In this document: in pieces, positions 1 through 7,202 of the stretch
Numbering within the stretch: the stretch's first letter is position 1
Layout: every line of letters starts with the position of its first letter
Origin: an uncultured Erysipelotrichaceae bacterium
GTDB taxonomy: Bacteria; Bacillota_I; Bacilli_A; Erysipelotrichales; Coprobacillaceae
NCBI GenBank assembly: GCA_910588075.1
Contig: CAJUOS010000032.1
Coordinates: 1 to 26,811, forward strand
Direction of reading: 5' to 3'
Length of the DNA: 26,811 nt
Translations under genes and position numbers: made by a program
Notes under the pieces: model-generated
Seen by the model: only the letters and a program-made list of their open reading frames with translations
Database searches by the model: none
Told to the model about the DNA's origin: nothing

Positions 1-51
1 ATAGAGAAAAGAAAACTGAAGAATTATTTAAATCCTCCAGTTATATTATAG
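1..51 (+). CDS. possible 3' end of an upstream gene (partial)
   Basis: Frame 1 reads 16 codons to a TAG at 49-51, and a terminator hairpin follows 14 bases later, as expected at the end of a gene. The fragment is too short to assign to any family. A competing frame 3 stays open to about 123 but would run through the terminator stem, so I favour frame 1. Confidence 0.3.
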   Translation: MEKRKLKNYLNPPVIL

Positions 52-65
52 AGCCTATTTTTGAG

Positions 66-91
66 AAAGGAGGCCATAAAACCTCCTTTTT
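66..91 (+). terminator. rho-independent terminator of the upstream unit
   Basis: An 8-bp stem AAAGGAGG (66-73) / CCTCCTTT (82-89) with an 8-base loop runs into five Ts. It separates whatever lies upstream from the dehydrogenase promoter. Confidence 0.75.
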
Positions 92-130
92 GAATATAGA
101 AACGTATAAAAAAGTCGATTTGTGAAATAA

Positions 131-159
131 TTGACAAGAGAGAAGCGATAGTATATGAT
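131..159 (+). promoter_or_regulatory. sigma-A promoter for the dehydrogenase gene
   Basis: TTGACA at 131-136 and TATGAT at 154-159 are spaced by 17 bases, close to the housekeeping consensus. Transcription would start near 166, leaving a ~30-base leader that holds the AAGGA ribosome site (184-189) before the ATG at 196. Confidence 0.75.
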
Positions 160-195
160 AAAAATATAATTTTACTAAAGAAAGAAGGAATATAA

Positions 196-942
196 ATGTT
201 ATTAGATGGAAAAATTGCAATAGTAACAGGAGGAACAAGAGGAATAGGATTTGCGACTGTTAAAACTTTTTTAAATCAAGGTGCAAAAGTTGCATTGTTT
301 GGTTCGCGTAAGGAGACTGTTGATATTGCTTTAGAGAAATTAAAGGAAGAAAATAAAGATTATCCTGTCATTGGATTATATCCTAATTTAATGAATCCTC
401 AAGAAGTAAAGGAAGCTTTTAAAAAGGTTGTAGATACATTTGGTAGGTTGGATATTCTAGTTAACAATGCTGGGATATCTCAAAGAGATAAAATTTTTGA
501 TTATAATGTTGAAGATTTTGAAAAAATTATGAACTTAAATGTAAATGCGGTGTTTATTTGTTCTAAAGAAGCTGCTCATATTATGAAAGAGCAAGGTGGC
601 GGAGTTATTTTAAATACAAGTTCTATGGTTTCTATTTATGGACAACCATCAGGAAGTGGATATCCTACATCAAAGTTTGCAGTAAATGGGATGACAAAAT
701 CTTTAGCAAGAGAACTTGGGAAAGATAACATTCGTGTGAATGCAGTAGCTCCAGGTGTTACCAAAACAGATATGGTAGCTTCTTTACCTGATGCTGTCAT
801 TCAACCTATTATTGCTGGTATTCCATTGAAAAGAGTGGGAGAACCAGAAGATGTTGCAAATGCTTTTGTTTTTTTAGCAAGTGATATGGCAAGTTATATT
901 ACAGGTGTTGTATTGTCTGTTGATGGAGCAGCACGTTCTTAA
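196..942 (+). CDS. short-chain dehydrogenase/reductase, BaiA-like hydroxysteroid dehydrogenase candidate
   Basis: Classical SDR oxidoreductase of 248 residues, the usual family length. The Rossmann nucleotide motif TGGTRGIG is at 11-18, the NNAG motif at 90-93, and the catalytic set is N115, S143, Y156 and K160 (YPTSK). From memory, several stretches resemble BaiA 3-alpha-hydroxysteroid dehydrogenases of bile-acid 7-dehydroxylating clostridia: the GGTRGIGFA start, the GYP-SK active-site loop and the SVDGA C-terminus. FabG-type 3-oxoacyl-ACP reductase is the main alternative, but no fatty-acid genes are adjacent. Residues G36-S37-R38 after the second beta-strand put a basic residue where an acidic one gives NAD specificity, suggesting NADP(H); this is inference. 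It has its own promoter and terminator, so it is monocistronic. SDR identity is certain; substrate is not. Confidence 0.93.
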   Translation: MLLDGKIAIVTGGTRGIGFATVKTFLNQGAKVALFGSRKETVDIALEKLKEENKDYPVIGLYPNLMNPQEVKEAFKKVVDTFGRLDILVNNAGISQRDKIFDYNVEDFEKIMNLNVNAVFICSKEAAHIMKEQGGGVILNTSSMVSIYGQPSGSGYPTSKFAVNGMTKSLARELGKDNIRVNAVAPGVTKTDMVASLPDAVIQPIIAGIPLKRVGEPEDVANAFVFLASDMASYITGVVLSVDGAARS

Positions 943-950
943 AAGGATAC

Positions 951-987
951 AAAGAGTTTATGGTTATATTCTATAAGCTCTTTTTTT
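951..987 (+). terminator. terminator after the dehydrogenase gene
   Basis: AAAGAGTTTA (951-960) pairs with TAAGCTCTTT (974-983), with one G-U pair, followed by a T run to 987. It starts 8 bases after the stop codon. Confidence 0.85.
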
Positions 988-1129
988 ATTAAAAAGTTAG
1001 ATAATAATGAATGGCTTTTATAGAAAAATTAATTATAAGATGAAAAATAAAAATGAGCAATATTATTATCATTTATTATTTTATAAAGAAATTTTTGAAG
1101 GAAAAGTAAGTGTTTTTTTTGATGAATAA

Positions 1130-1138
1130 TGTTATAAT
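1130..1138 (+). promoter_or_regulatory. extended -10 promoter for the surface protein gene
   Basis: TGTTATAAT at 1130-1138 is a perfect extended -10 element; no good -35 hexamer lies upstream. The start would be near 1145, about 33 bases before the ATG at 1178. Apart from this promoter and the preceding terminator, I see nothing in 943-1177. Confidence 0.6.
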
Positions 1139-1177
1139 ATAAAATGAATGTATAAAAATATAGAAGGGGGAATATCT

Positions 1178-4100
1178 ATGAAAGTAATACGAAACATTGT
1201 AAATAATAAATTGAGAATATTTGTGATTATTGTTTTAATGTTAAGTTTGATGATACCATTATCACAGATGATGATCGTTGATGCAGCATCAAGTTCAACT
1301 TGGAATGATGATTTAGCAGAGTGGAAAAGTTATGGACAAAATGGATGGACAGAAACAAAGACAAATGTTCCTAAATGGAGTGGAACAAATGTAGCAGCAA
1401 GTCAAACAGGAGATTCTCAAACAAATCCTTTAGCAATTCCTCAACAACTTGCTTCTGAAAAAGTTACTTATTATCAAATGAATCAAATGAGTGATGGAAG
1501 CTGGCGTTTGGAAATGCCTAAGAAAGTTGAAGAAGATGTAACTTATTATGCTGTTTATTCTCCAGAACAGTTTCGTTATGCAATGACAAGAGGATATCAT
1601 ATTAAATTGATGCAAGATTTAGATATGGTAGGAAATGATGGTCGTTCTTGGAGTGCAGTTGCTTTTACTAATCAAGTATTTATTGATGGAAATGGACACA
1701 CTATTTATAATCTTAATGGAAATTGTTTGATATCTAGTTGGAGTCAACCTTTGATTGTTAAGGATTTAAAAGTTTCTTCAGCATCTTTAACTGAAGGGTT
1801 ATTAGGTAGAAGTACAAGTAATACGTATATTTCTATTGAAGATGTTGCCTTAGAACATGCTATTGTTACAGGTGGAAATAGTCATTTAGGTGGATTGATT
1901 AATGCTGCCTATTATCGTGCTAGTGGTTCTGCTGCTAGAGTTTATGCTAATCGTTGTCATACAAAAAATGTGTACGTTTATAATACAAGTGGTTCATGTT
2001 CTGGAAATATTTTTGGACCTATAAGTGGATATGTTGAAAATTGTTATGCAATTGATGGAACAATGAGAACAAATTCACATTCAGGTGCATTTACTTCTTG
2101 TGCTGGGAATTATATTATCCAAAATTGTTTTACAAATGTAAGAGCTTATGCAAGTAGTAATACTGGAGCTTTTGTAGGACATGTTGAAGATAGTCAATAT
2201 ACACCTGGTGGAGATGGTGTAACAAAGTTTATTAATTGTTATGCTTCGGGTTCAGTAGAAGGAAGCACAAATATGGGTGGTTTTGCTGCTGGAGCAGGTG
2301 TTTGTGGGGCAAACTATCCTTGTAATTATTTATTTGAAAATTGTTATTCTACAGCTATGGTAGGTATGTTAGGTAATGGAAATAATCAAGGAGGTTTTTT
2401 AGGGTGCCAAGAAGCTAATGCTAATTCTGTTTTCCGTAATTGTTATGCAGCAGGAGAAGTTGGAACTTTAGGAACAAACTTGGAAGATGCAAGTCCAATG
2501 GGTGGATTTGTTGGTGGACATGATGGTGGAACAGTAACATTAGAAAACTGTTATTATGATAAACAAACAACTGCTATGAAAGAAAAAGCAGGATATGGAA
2601 ATGCTACAGGTTTATTAACTCAAGAACTTATGAAAACATTACCTGATGGGAAATCAGCAAGTGAAAGTGCATGGATATTGACTGATGGAACATATCCACA
2701 ATTAAAGATTTTTGCTAATAATGAAAATTATTCTGGTGAAGATAAAAATAATGCTGATGCTTATTCTAAGGCTTCTGTTTGTACAGCTATTTTATACCCA
2801 TCAAATATTAGCGAAAAAGATTTTGAAACAATTGATAAAACTGATTATGATACAGTTCGTAGTTTACGCTTTTTATTCCCTCTAACAAATAATACTTTAG
2901 CCAATACAACAGGATCATATGATATTTCATGGGAAAGTGATGGTACAAAGTGTGCAGTAGATGGTATGGAAGATGCAGATGTTGTTGCGATTAAATCTGC
3001 TGATCCAAAAAATCCTAGTGATGATTATACAGTAATGAGTTTAGCACCAGGAGTAAGTATGGTAACAGTAAGTGTAAAAACAAATGGTGTGACAGGACAA
3101 CGACAATTGAGATTAGTACCAACATCAGCAATTACTATGGTTCAAAATACAGAAAGTAATGTTACTTCTGGTTTAGATGCAACTATTTATGCAGTTCCAG
3201 ATGGAGAAAAAACAGATGAAACTTTAAATGTTAATTATTTGACATATAAAGAGGTTAATTATGATCATCGTATAGGTATGTTCTTTGCTTCTGGAAACAG
3301 CATGGGACAAAATGTACAAAAACAAGGTTTAGAAGGTATTAAACAGGATACAGTTGATGAGTTTTCAAAAGTTGTTTTAAATGAGCAACCAGGAGGAACT
3401 GTTTTAACAACAATTCAAAAGAAAATGCCTGATGGAACACTTAAAGATTTAACAACAACAGAAGATTTAGTGAAGCTTTTTACAAGTAAAAGAGCTGCTT
3501 TATCTAAAGATATTGGAGAATATTATTTTAATTATCGTTGGTATTTGAATAATAATAATGTTGGAAGTAATAATGGTTATTTACAAACAAGAAAAAAATT
3601 AACGATTTTACCTGCTGTTACTCCAGTTTATTATCGTAATTATGATAGTAAAGATAAGACACAATTATCACTTCCAAATGGAGTGATTCCAGCAGATCAA
3701 AAAGCATTATATTATAAAAATGGTGATGTTTTAGGAAATTTACCAACTAATCCAGAAAGAGTAGGATATGAGTTTTCAGGATGGTCATTAAGTCAAAAAG
3801 GATTTGGCGAAGATGATGCTATGAAAGTGGATAAAGAGACTAAGATTGATACAGATTGGGCAAATGATAATTATAAAGTAGAGTTCTATGCAATATGGAA
3901 AGCTAAAAAAATTCCAATTCAATATCAAGATGATGATGAAACAATTAATGGTGAACAGGAAACAGATAAACCAATCAAGTTACCAGAAGAAAAACCAAAG
4001 AAACCTGATCATTCATTTGTAGGATGGACTCCAGATCCTAATGGAAAGGAACCATACCCAGATTTAGATGAAAAGACATTATTAGATTTACTTGAAGATT

Positions 4101-5185
4101 ATCCTGAATTGTTAGAGGAAGATATTGTTTTTTATCCAGTGTTTGAAAAAAATCCTGATCCAGAAGTAAAAGTAAAGGTAGAAAATAAGACAGATCCTGA
4201 TGGGGAAAATGTTCAAGTATATGATGTATTGAAGTATACAATTACAGCTAAAAATAAGGAAGATGAAACCAAATGGAAAGATGTTAAGATTAAAAATCAA
4301 TTGCCTGCTGGTTTGACTTTAGTAGAAGATAGTATAAAATTAATCGATCCAGACGGAAAAGAAATTATTCTTAATTCCAAAGATGTTTATAATAAAGAAA
4401 CACATACAATAGAAATTCCTATTGAATTAATAGAAGGTGGAACAGAATATCGTATTGAATATGATGTTTATGTTAATGGTAAGGCTGTTAATGAAAAGGA
4501 TAAAGATATTCATAATACTATTAAAGTAGAAGGAAAGAATCCTGATGGAAGTGAAGCGAATACTGAAAATAAAACAGTTTTACCTGATGGCGGAGAAGAT
4601 ATTGTTTTAGCTGATCCAGAACCTGAAATTAAGGTAGAAGTAGAAAATAAAACAAGACCAGTAACTGAAAAACCAAAAGTTGGAGATGAATTGAAATATA
4701 CAATAGAAGTTGAAAACAAAAGGGAACATTCAGACTGGTTAGATGCTATAATTGAAAAAGAGATTCCAGATGGTTTAGAAATTATTTCAGAGTATATAGA
4801 AATAGAATATCCAGATGGACATAAAGAAAAGATTAAATTATCTGATGTTTATGATGAAGAAACAAGAATACTCAAAATACCACTTGGAGATATTCATGGA
4901 AAAGAAAAGTATAAGATTTATTATGATGTAAGAGTAGAAAAAGATGATGTTAATCTTGGTGATGATTTCATGGATATTGAAGGGAATACACCAAGTAAGA
5001 AACCAGTAAAAGTGGATAAAGAAGAGAGTGAATCAGATGTTTTAGGAGAAGACTTTAATAATAAAGTTAAAACTGAGGATGAAGCAAATATGGCTTTATG
5101 GTTATATACAATAGGAGCATCAGTTAGTTTGTATATGTGTCTTGTATTAGATAAATATAAGAAAAGAAAATTGAATGAAATGTAG
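1178..5185 (+). CDS. large secreted surface protein with beta-helix, InlB-like and DUF11-like repeats
   Basis: Predicted cell-surface protein of 1335 residues. I chose the ATG at 1178 over an in-frame ATG at 1148 because AAGGGGG (1164-1170) sits 7 bases before it and the signal peptide then starts cleanly: basic N-terminus, hydrophobic core at about 14-34, cleavage near VDA-A at 34-37. Residues ~125-465 hold at least six repeats with an NC(Y/F) core and following Gly-rich GGF/GAF turns, typical of GLUG-like beta-helices. Residues ~840-990 carry two InlB B-repeat-like modules (GYEFSGWS, HSFVGWT). Two DUF11-like modules follow at ~1000-1140 and ~1150-1270, each starting VENKT. The C-terminus has a hydrophobic segment and a KYKKRK tail but no LPxTG; VKTEDE sits where a sorting motif would be. 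The likely role is adhesion or matrix interaction; no ligand can be named. Confidence 0.85.
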   Translation: MKVIRNIVNNKLRIFVIIVLMLSLMIPLSQMMIVDAASSSTWNDDLAEWKSYGQNGWTETKTNVPKWSGTNVAASQTGDSQTNPLAIPQQLASEKVTYYQMNQMSDGSWRLEMPKKVEEDVTYYAVYSPEQFRYAMTRGYHIKLMQDLDMVGNDGRSWSAVAFTNQVFIDGNGHTIYNLNGNCLISSWSQPLIVKDLKVSSASLTEGLLGRSTSNTYISIEDVALEHAIVTGGNSHLGGLINAAYYRASGSAARVYANRCHTKNVYVYNTSGSCSGNIFGPISGYVENCYAIDGTMRTNSHSGAFTSCAGNYIIQNCFTNVRAYASSNTGAFVGHVEDSQYTPGGDGVTKFINCYASGSVEGSTNMGGFAAGAGVCGANYPCNYLFENCYSTAMVGMLGNGNNQGGFLGCQEANANSVFRNCYAAGEVGTLGTNLEDASPMGGFVGGHDGGTVTLENCYYDKQTTAMKEKAGYGNATGLLTQELMKTLPDGKSASESAWILTDGTYPQLKIFANNENYSGEDKNNADAYSKASVCTAILYPSNISEKDFETIDKTDYDTVRSLRFLFPLTNNTLANTTGSYDISWESDGTKCAVDGMEDADVVAIKSADPKNPSDDYTVMSLAPGVSMVTVSVKTNGVTGQRQLRLVPTSAITMVQNTESNVTSGLDATIYAVPDGEKTDETLNVNYLTYKEVNYDHRIGMFFASGNSMGQNVQKQGLEGIKQDTVDEFSKVVLNEQPGGTVLTTIQKKMPDGTLKDLTTTEDLVKLFTSKRAALSKDIGEYYFNYRWYLNNNNVGSNNGYLQTRKKLTILPAVTPVYYRNYDSKDKTQLSLPNGVIPADQKALYYKNGDVLGNLPTNPERVGYEFSGWSLSQKGFGEDDAMKVDKETKIDTDWANDNYKVEFYAIWKAKKIPIQYQDDDETINGEQETDKPIKLPEEKPKKPDHSFVGWTPDPNGKEPYPDLDEKTLLDLLEDYPELLEEDIVFYPVFEKNPDPEVKVKVENKTDPDGENVQVYDVLKYTITAKNKEDETKWKDVKIKNQLPAGLTLVEDSIKLIDPDGKEIILNSKDVYNKETHTIEIPIELIEGGTEYRIEYDVYVNGKAVNEKDKDIHNTIKVEGKNPDGSEANTENKTVLPDGGEDIVLADPEPEIKVEVENKTRPVTEKPKVGDELKYTIEVENKREHSDWLDAIIEKEIPDGLEIISEYIEIEYPDGHKEKIKLSDVYDEETRILKIPLGDIHGKEKYKIYYDVRVEKDDVNLGDDFMDIEGNTPSKKPVKVDKEESESDVLGEDFNNKVKTEDEANMALWLYTIGASVSLYMCLVLDKYKKRKLNEM

Positions 5186-5189
5186 TTGT

Positions 5190-5239
5190 AAAAAGACAAT
5201 ATAAAAACAGTAAAATGTTGATATGTATTGTCTTTTTTT
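5190..5239 (+). terminator. terminator after the surface protein gene
   Basis: AAAAAGACAAT (5190-5200) pairs with ATTGTCTTTTT (5227-5237) across a 26-base loop, with the T run continuing to 5239. Its 3' half lies inside the left copy of the direct repeat, so the right copy near 9600 carries an orphan half of this terminator. Confidence 0.75.
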
Positions 5240-5668
5240 ATTGCTTTTAACTTATTATTCTAATTTTGATATTTTATCATATAATATTTTGAGGTGTTTC
5301 CATGTTGAAAAAAATATGTGTTTGTTTATGTGTAGTTATGCTTATTATTTTTCCTATAAATGTAAGTGCAGAAGGATTGAAACTTGCACCTAATGCATCT
5401 TCATCTATTCTTATTGAAGCTTCAACAAAACAAGTTTTGTATGCTAATAATGAAAAACAAAAGCTTTTTCCAGCATCAACAACAAAAATTATGACTATGA
5501 TTTTAATGTTTGAAGCAATTAATAAAGGAAAATTAAAATGGGATGATGTTTTAACTTGTAGTGCTTATGCAGCAAGTATGGGAGAAAGTCAGGTTTATTT
5601 AGAGGAAGGGGAATAAATGAGTGTTTCTGATTTGTTTAAGTTGATTAGTATTGCATCTGCTAACAATG
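5203..5668 (+). repeat. left copy of the dacF direct repeat
   Basis: About 462 bases here are repeated in the same orientation at 9600-10066 (offset 4397-4398). They cover the promoter region, ribosome site and first ~120 codons of dacF. From 5203 to 5580 I see only one substitution (5208) and a one-base T-run indel. From 5581 to 5663 I count seven substitutions, and similarity fades after about 5668. The left copy keeps the original upstream context (surface gene terminator); the right copy keeps the original downstream context (rest of dacF). Confidence 0.95.
5302..5668 (+). pseudogene. truncated dacF copy (D-alanyl-D-alanine carboxypeptidase), nonsense-mutated
   Basis: This is the 5' part of a penicillin-binding-protein carboxypeptidase, identical in protein to the first 94 residues of the intact gene at 9700. 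It keeps the ribosome site GAGGTG (5291-5296), the signal peptide and the acylation motif STTK at 59-62. G95 is changed to E, and the codon for Q105 (CAA) has become TAA at 5614-5616. Homology continues for about 50 bases past this stop and then ends, so the SxN and KTG active-site motifs are absent. If expressed it would give a 104-residue secreted fragment that should not fold into an active enzyme. It marks the left border of the inserted accessory segment. Confidence 0.9.
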
Positions 5669-5797
5669 TAATGAGCCTATGGAGGAATTTATAGTTCAAT
5701 TAACAAAAGAACATGGTTCAATTTATAGATAAATGGCATCCTTTTTATGAAAATATGAAGATTAACATCTATATTTTAATTGAATAGATACATATAG

Positions 5798-5828
5798 GAC
5801 AATCTTATGTTACAGATTGTCTTTTTTT
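5798..5828 (+). terminator. terminator downstream of the truncated dacF copy
   Basis: GACAATCT (5798-5805) pairs with AGATTGTC (5814-5821) over an 8-base loop, followed by seven Ts. The stretch 5669-5797 holds no gene I can support. A short frame at 5688 after an in-frame break looks weakly like further carboxypeptidase sequence, but it is too short to rely on. Confidence 0.8.
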
Positions 5829-5889
5829 GTTTTAATTACATAACTATTATCAAACGAATAGCTATGTAGAAAAGAGGAACAGTATATAT

Positions 5890-6108
5890 ATGAAACACGA
5901 TTGTGTAGTCATTACTATTGCTAATCAGAAGGGTGATGTTGGTAAACCAATGATATCAGTAAATTTAAGTGCGTGTTTGTCATTACATGGTAAAATTAAA
6001 TCAATATTTCTATTTAACTTTGCCATTTTATCACCACATATAGAATATCATAATGATAGTGTTTGTTCTATAGTATACAAAAATAAGCATTTGTACATTT
6101 GTAAATGA
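5890..6108 (+). pseudogene. ParA/Soj partition ATPase fragment, inactivated
   Basis: The first ~35 residues look like the start of a ParA-family ATPase: VITIANQKG, then a Walker-A region, then SVNLSACLSLHGK. Canonical ParA has KGGVGKTT; here it reads KGDVGKPM, losing a glycine and both threonines that bind nucleotide and Mg. After residue ~36 the sequence no longer matches the family and stops at 72 residues, against about 250-270 for a full ParA. AGAGGAAC lies upstream of the ATG. ParA proteins segregate plasmids or chromosomes; with no ParB or intact partner nearby, this is best read as a plasmid-derived remnant inside the island. Confidence 0.75.
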
Positions 6109-6198
6109 TGTAAAACAAAAAATGAAAAGGATTTAGTTTCCATTAATTGTTTACGCTTTTCAATAGGTGTGAGATACTTTAATACTTACATAGGTATA

Positions 6199-6600
6199 TT
6201 ATTTGATATTTTTAAATAAGCTTTTGCCTGTTTTTTTAAGATCTTCTAATGAATAGAATGTCAGATAACTATAGAATCTCTCATTATCATTCCTATGACT
6301 TCTTTCTACTTTCCCATTATGTCTTAGAGTTTTTGGTTTTATTTTTTGATGATAAATATTTTCATCAATGCAAAGTTTATCAAGTGGATGTGTGTGTTTA
6401 ATATTTGATTTATTATATGTAAACTCTAAATCATTATCAGTTTGTATGATTTTAGGTTTATATCCATAAAGAGGAACAAGAGCAGTGATACTTACGACAG
6501 ATAAAATCGATATCATTACCATTACGAAAAGTAGTGACAGCGTGAAATTTAGTGTTTAAATCATGTGGCAAATAACGTTTATTATGTGATATATTGTATA
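6199..6600 (-). mobile_element. IS481-like DDE transposase remnant
   Basis: On the minus strand two transposase pieces are joined. The N-terminal piece (about 6600 down to 6470) reads RYLPHDLNTKFHAVTTFRNG and then FICRKY, a helix-turn-helix region as in IS481/IS3-type transposases. The C-terminal piece (about 6486 down to 6199) has the rve-type catalytic core ends: QTDN (second Asp), then LRHNGKVERSHRNDNERFY with the catalytic Glu. The middle of the protein, including the first catalytic Asp, is missing, and the pieces are in different frames, so the element is dead. I could not identify terminal inverted repeats or a target-site duplication. Confidence 0.75.
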
Positions 6601-6701
6601 TGGTGATTGAAATCCTTTCGTTGCTTATTTGGTCATAATCAATTATACAGGAAATGAATCACTTTTTTATATCAAATTGTTTCACATCAATTGTAATACT
6701 A

Positions 6702-6734
6702 CAACTCAATATATAGATAATGTATATTGAGTTG
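6702..6734. promoter_or_regulatory. perfect 12-bp inverted repeat overlapping a -35 element (operator candidate)
   Basis: CAACTCAATATA (6702-6713) and TATATTGAGTTG (6723-6734) are exact reverse complements separated by 9 bases. The right arm overlaps the first three bases of the -35 TTGACA at 6732. Spacing and position fit a dimeric repressor or activator site; there is no T tail, so it is not a terminator. The cognate regulator is unknown. Confidence 0.55.
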
Positions 6735-6759
6735 ACATTTATATGCAAAATGCTATAAT
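6732..6759 (+). promoter_or_regulatory. near-perfect sigma-A promoter in the island
   Basis: TTGACA (6732-6737), a 16-base spacer and TATAAT (6754-6759) preceded by TGC (extended -10). Both hexamers are exact consensus. Transcription would start near 6766 and run toward the secreted protein gene at 7203, with small or broken frames between. I see no clear terminator before 7203. Confidence 0.8.
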
Positions 6760-6765
6760 AAAATT

Positions 6766-6779
6766 AGAAAGCGCTTTCA
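6766..6779. promoter_or_regulatory. cre-like palindrome at the transcription start
   Basis: GAAAGCGCTTTC at 6767-6778 is a perfect 12-base palindrome. With flanks it matches the CcpA catabolite-response element TGAAANCGNTTTCA at 13 of 14 positions. Lying at about +1 to +14, it would block transcription when carbon is plentiful. Identification as cre is inference from motif and position. Confidence 0.6.
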
Positions 6780-6882
6780 CAAATGTAACATATGATATTA
6801 GGATATGTTTTTGATAATTCTGGTTTTGAAATGTTGATAATAATTAAATATATTAAAAAATTGGGTTAAAAAGGGGTATCAT

Positions 6883-6963
6883 ATGAATAATGTTATTTTA
6901 AGTATATTGTATTTTGATTTTCTTTATGAAATCAAAACTACAAAACAAAATTTATATCAATAA
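6883..6963 (+). CDS. small 26-codon open frame after AAGGGG
   Basis: ATG at 6883 is preceded by AAGGGG (6871-6876) with 6 bases between. The frame encodes 26 residues, N-terminally hydrophobic and then polar, with no recognised family. It is the first frame downstream of the 6732 promoter, so it could be a leader or a small peptide. Equally it may be chance in A+T-rich DNA. Confidence 0.25.
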   Translation: MNNVILSILYFDFLYEIKTTKQNLYQ

Positions 6964-7022
6964 CATGTAGGAAAAAATATGACATTATTAATGATTCTAT
7001 ATATGTATATGGAAATAAATAG

Positions 7023-7201
7023 TGGCATATTAAACAACTTATTATTATAATTGCTATTATTATAAATATAATATTTTTGACACATCTTTGTTTACAGTAA
7101 GTGTTGTAGTGTTATTAATGTTAATTGACCAAATTTACAGAATTTTTTTCTTGAAGTGTATCAAGAAGAACCGTTTAATAACATTAAATAAGGAGGAAAA
7201 T
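7023..7201 (+). pseudogene. decayed small membrane protein (two hydrophobic pieces in different frames)
   Basis: One frame (7023-7100) gives WHIKQL followed by a run of isoleucines, a transmembrane segment. A second frame from 7088 gives FTVSVVVLLMLIDQIYRIFF and then basic residues KCIKKNR, a second segment with a positive end. Together they look like one two-helix membrane protein broken by a frameshift near 7090-7100. No start codon for the first piece is clear. Function unknown; this is a reading of composition rather than of family homology. Confidence 0.3.
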
Positions 7202-7202
7202 T

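Noticed and set aside
2020..2560. DNA-level tandem repeat or CRISPR-like array in the surface gene
   Set aside because: The NCY repeats are protein-level, irregularly spaced and diverged at DNA level, typical of a beta-helix.
3901..4720. Minus-strand frames opposite the surface protein gene
   Set aside because: They are shadows of a strongly coding plus-strand gene with clear domain structure and have no ribosome sites.
5198..5822. The two GACAAT/ATTGTC terminators as IS ends
   Set aside because: Both are complete stem-loop-T-run terminators placed after reading frames; shared stem bases are short and likely coincidental.
5890..6108. Functional small ParA
   Set aside because: Walker A residues are replaced and three quarters of the family length is missing.
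6702..6734. Inverted repeat as a rho-independent terminator
   Set aside because: It is A-T rich, has no T tail, and overlaps a consensus -35; an operator fits better.
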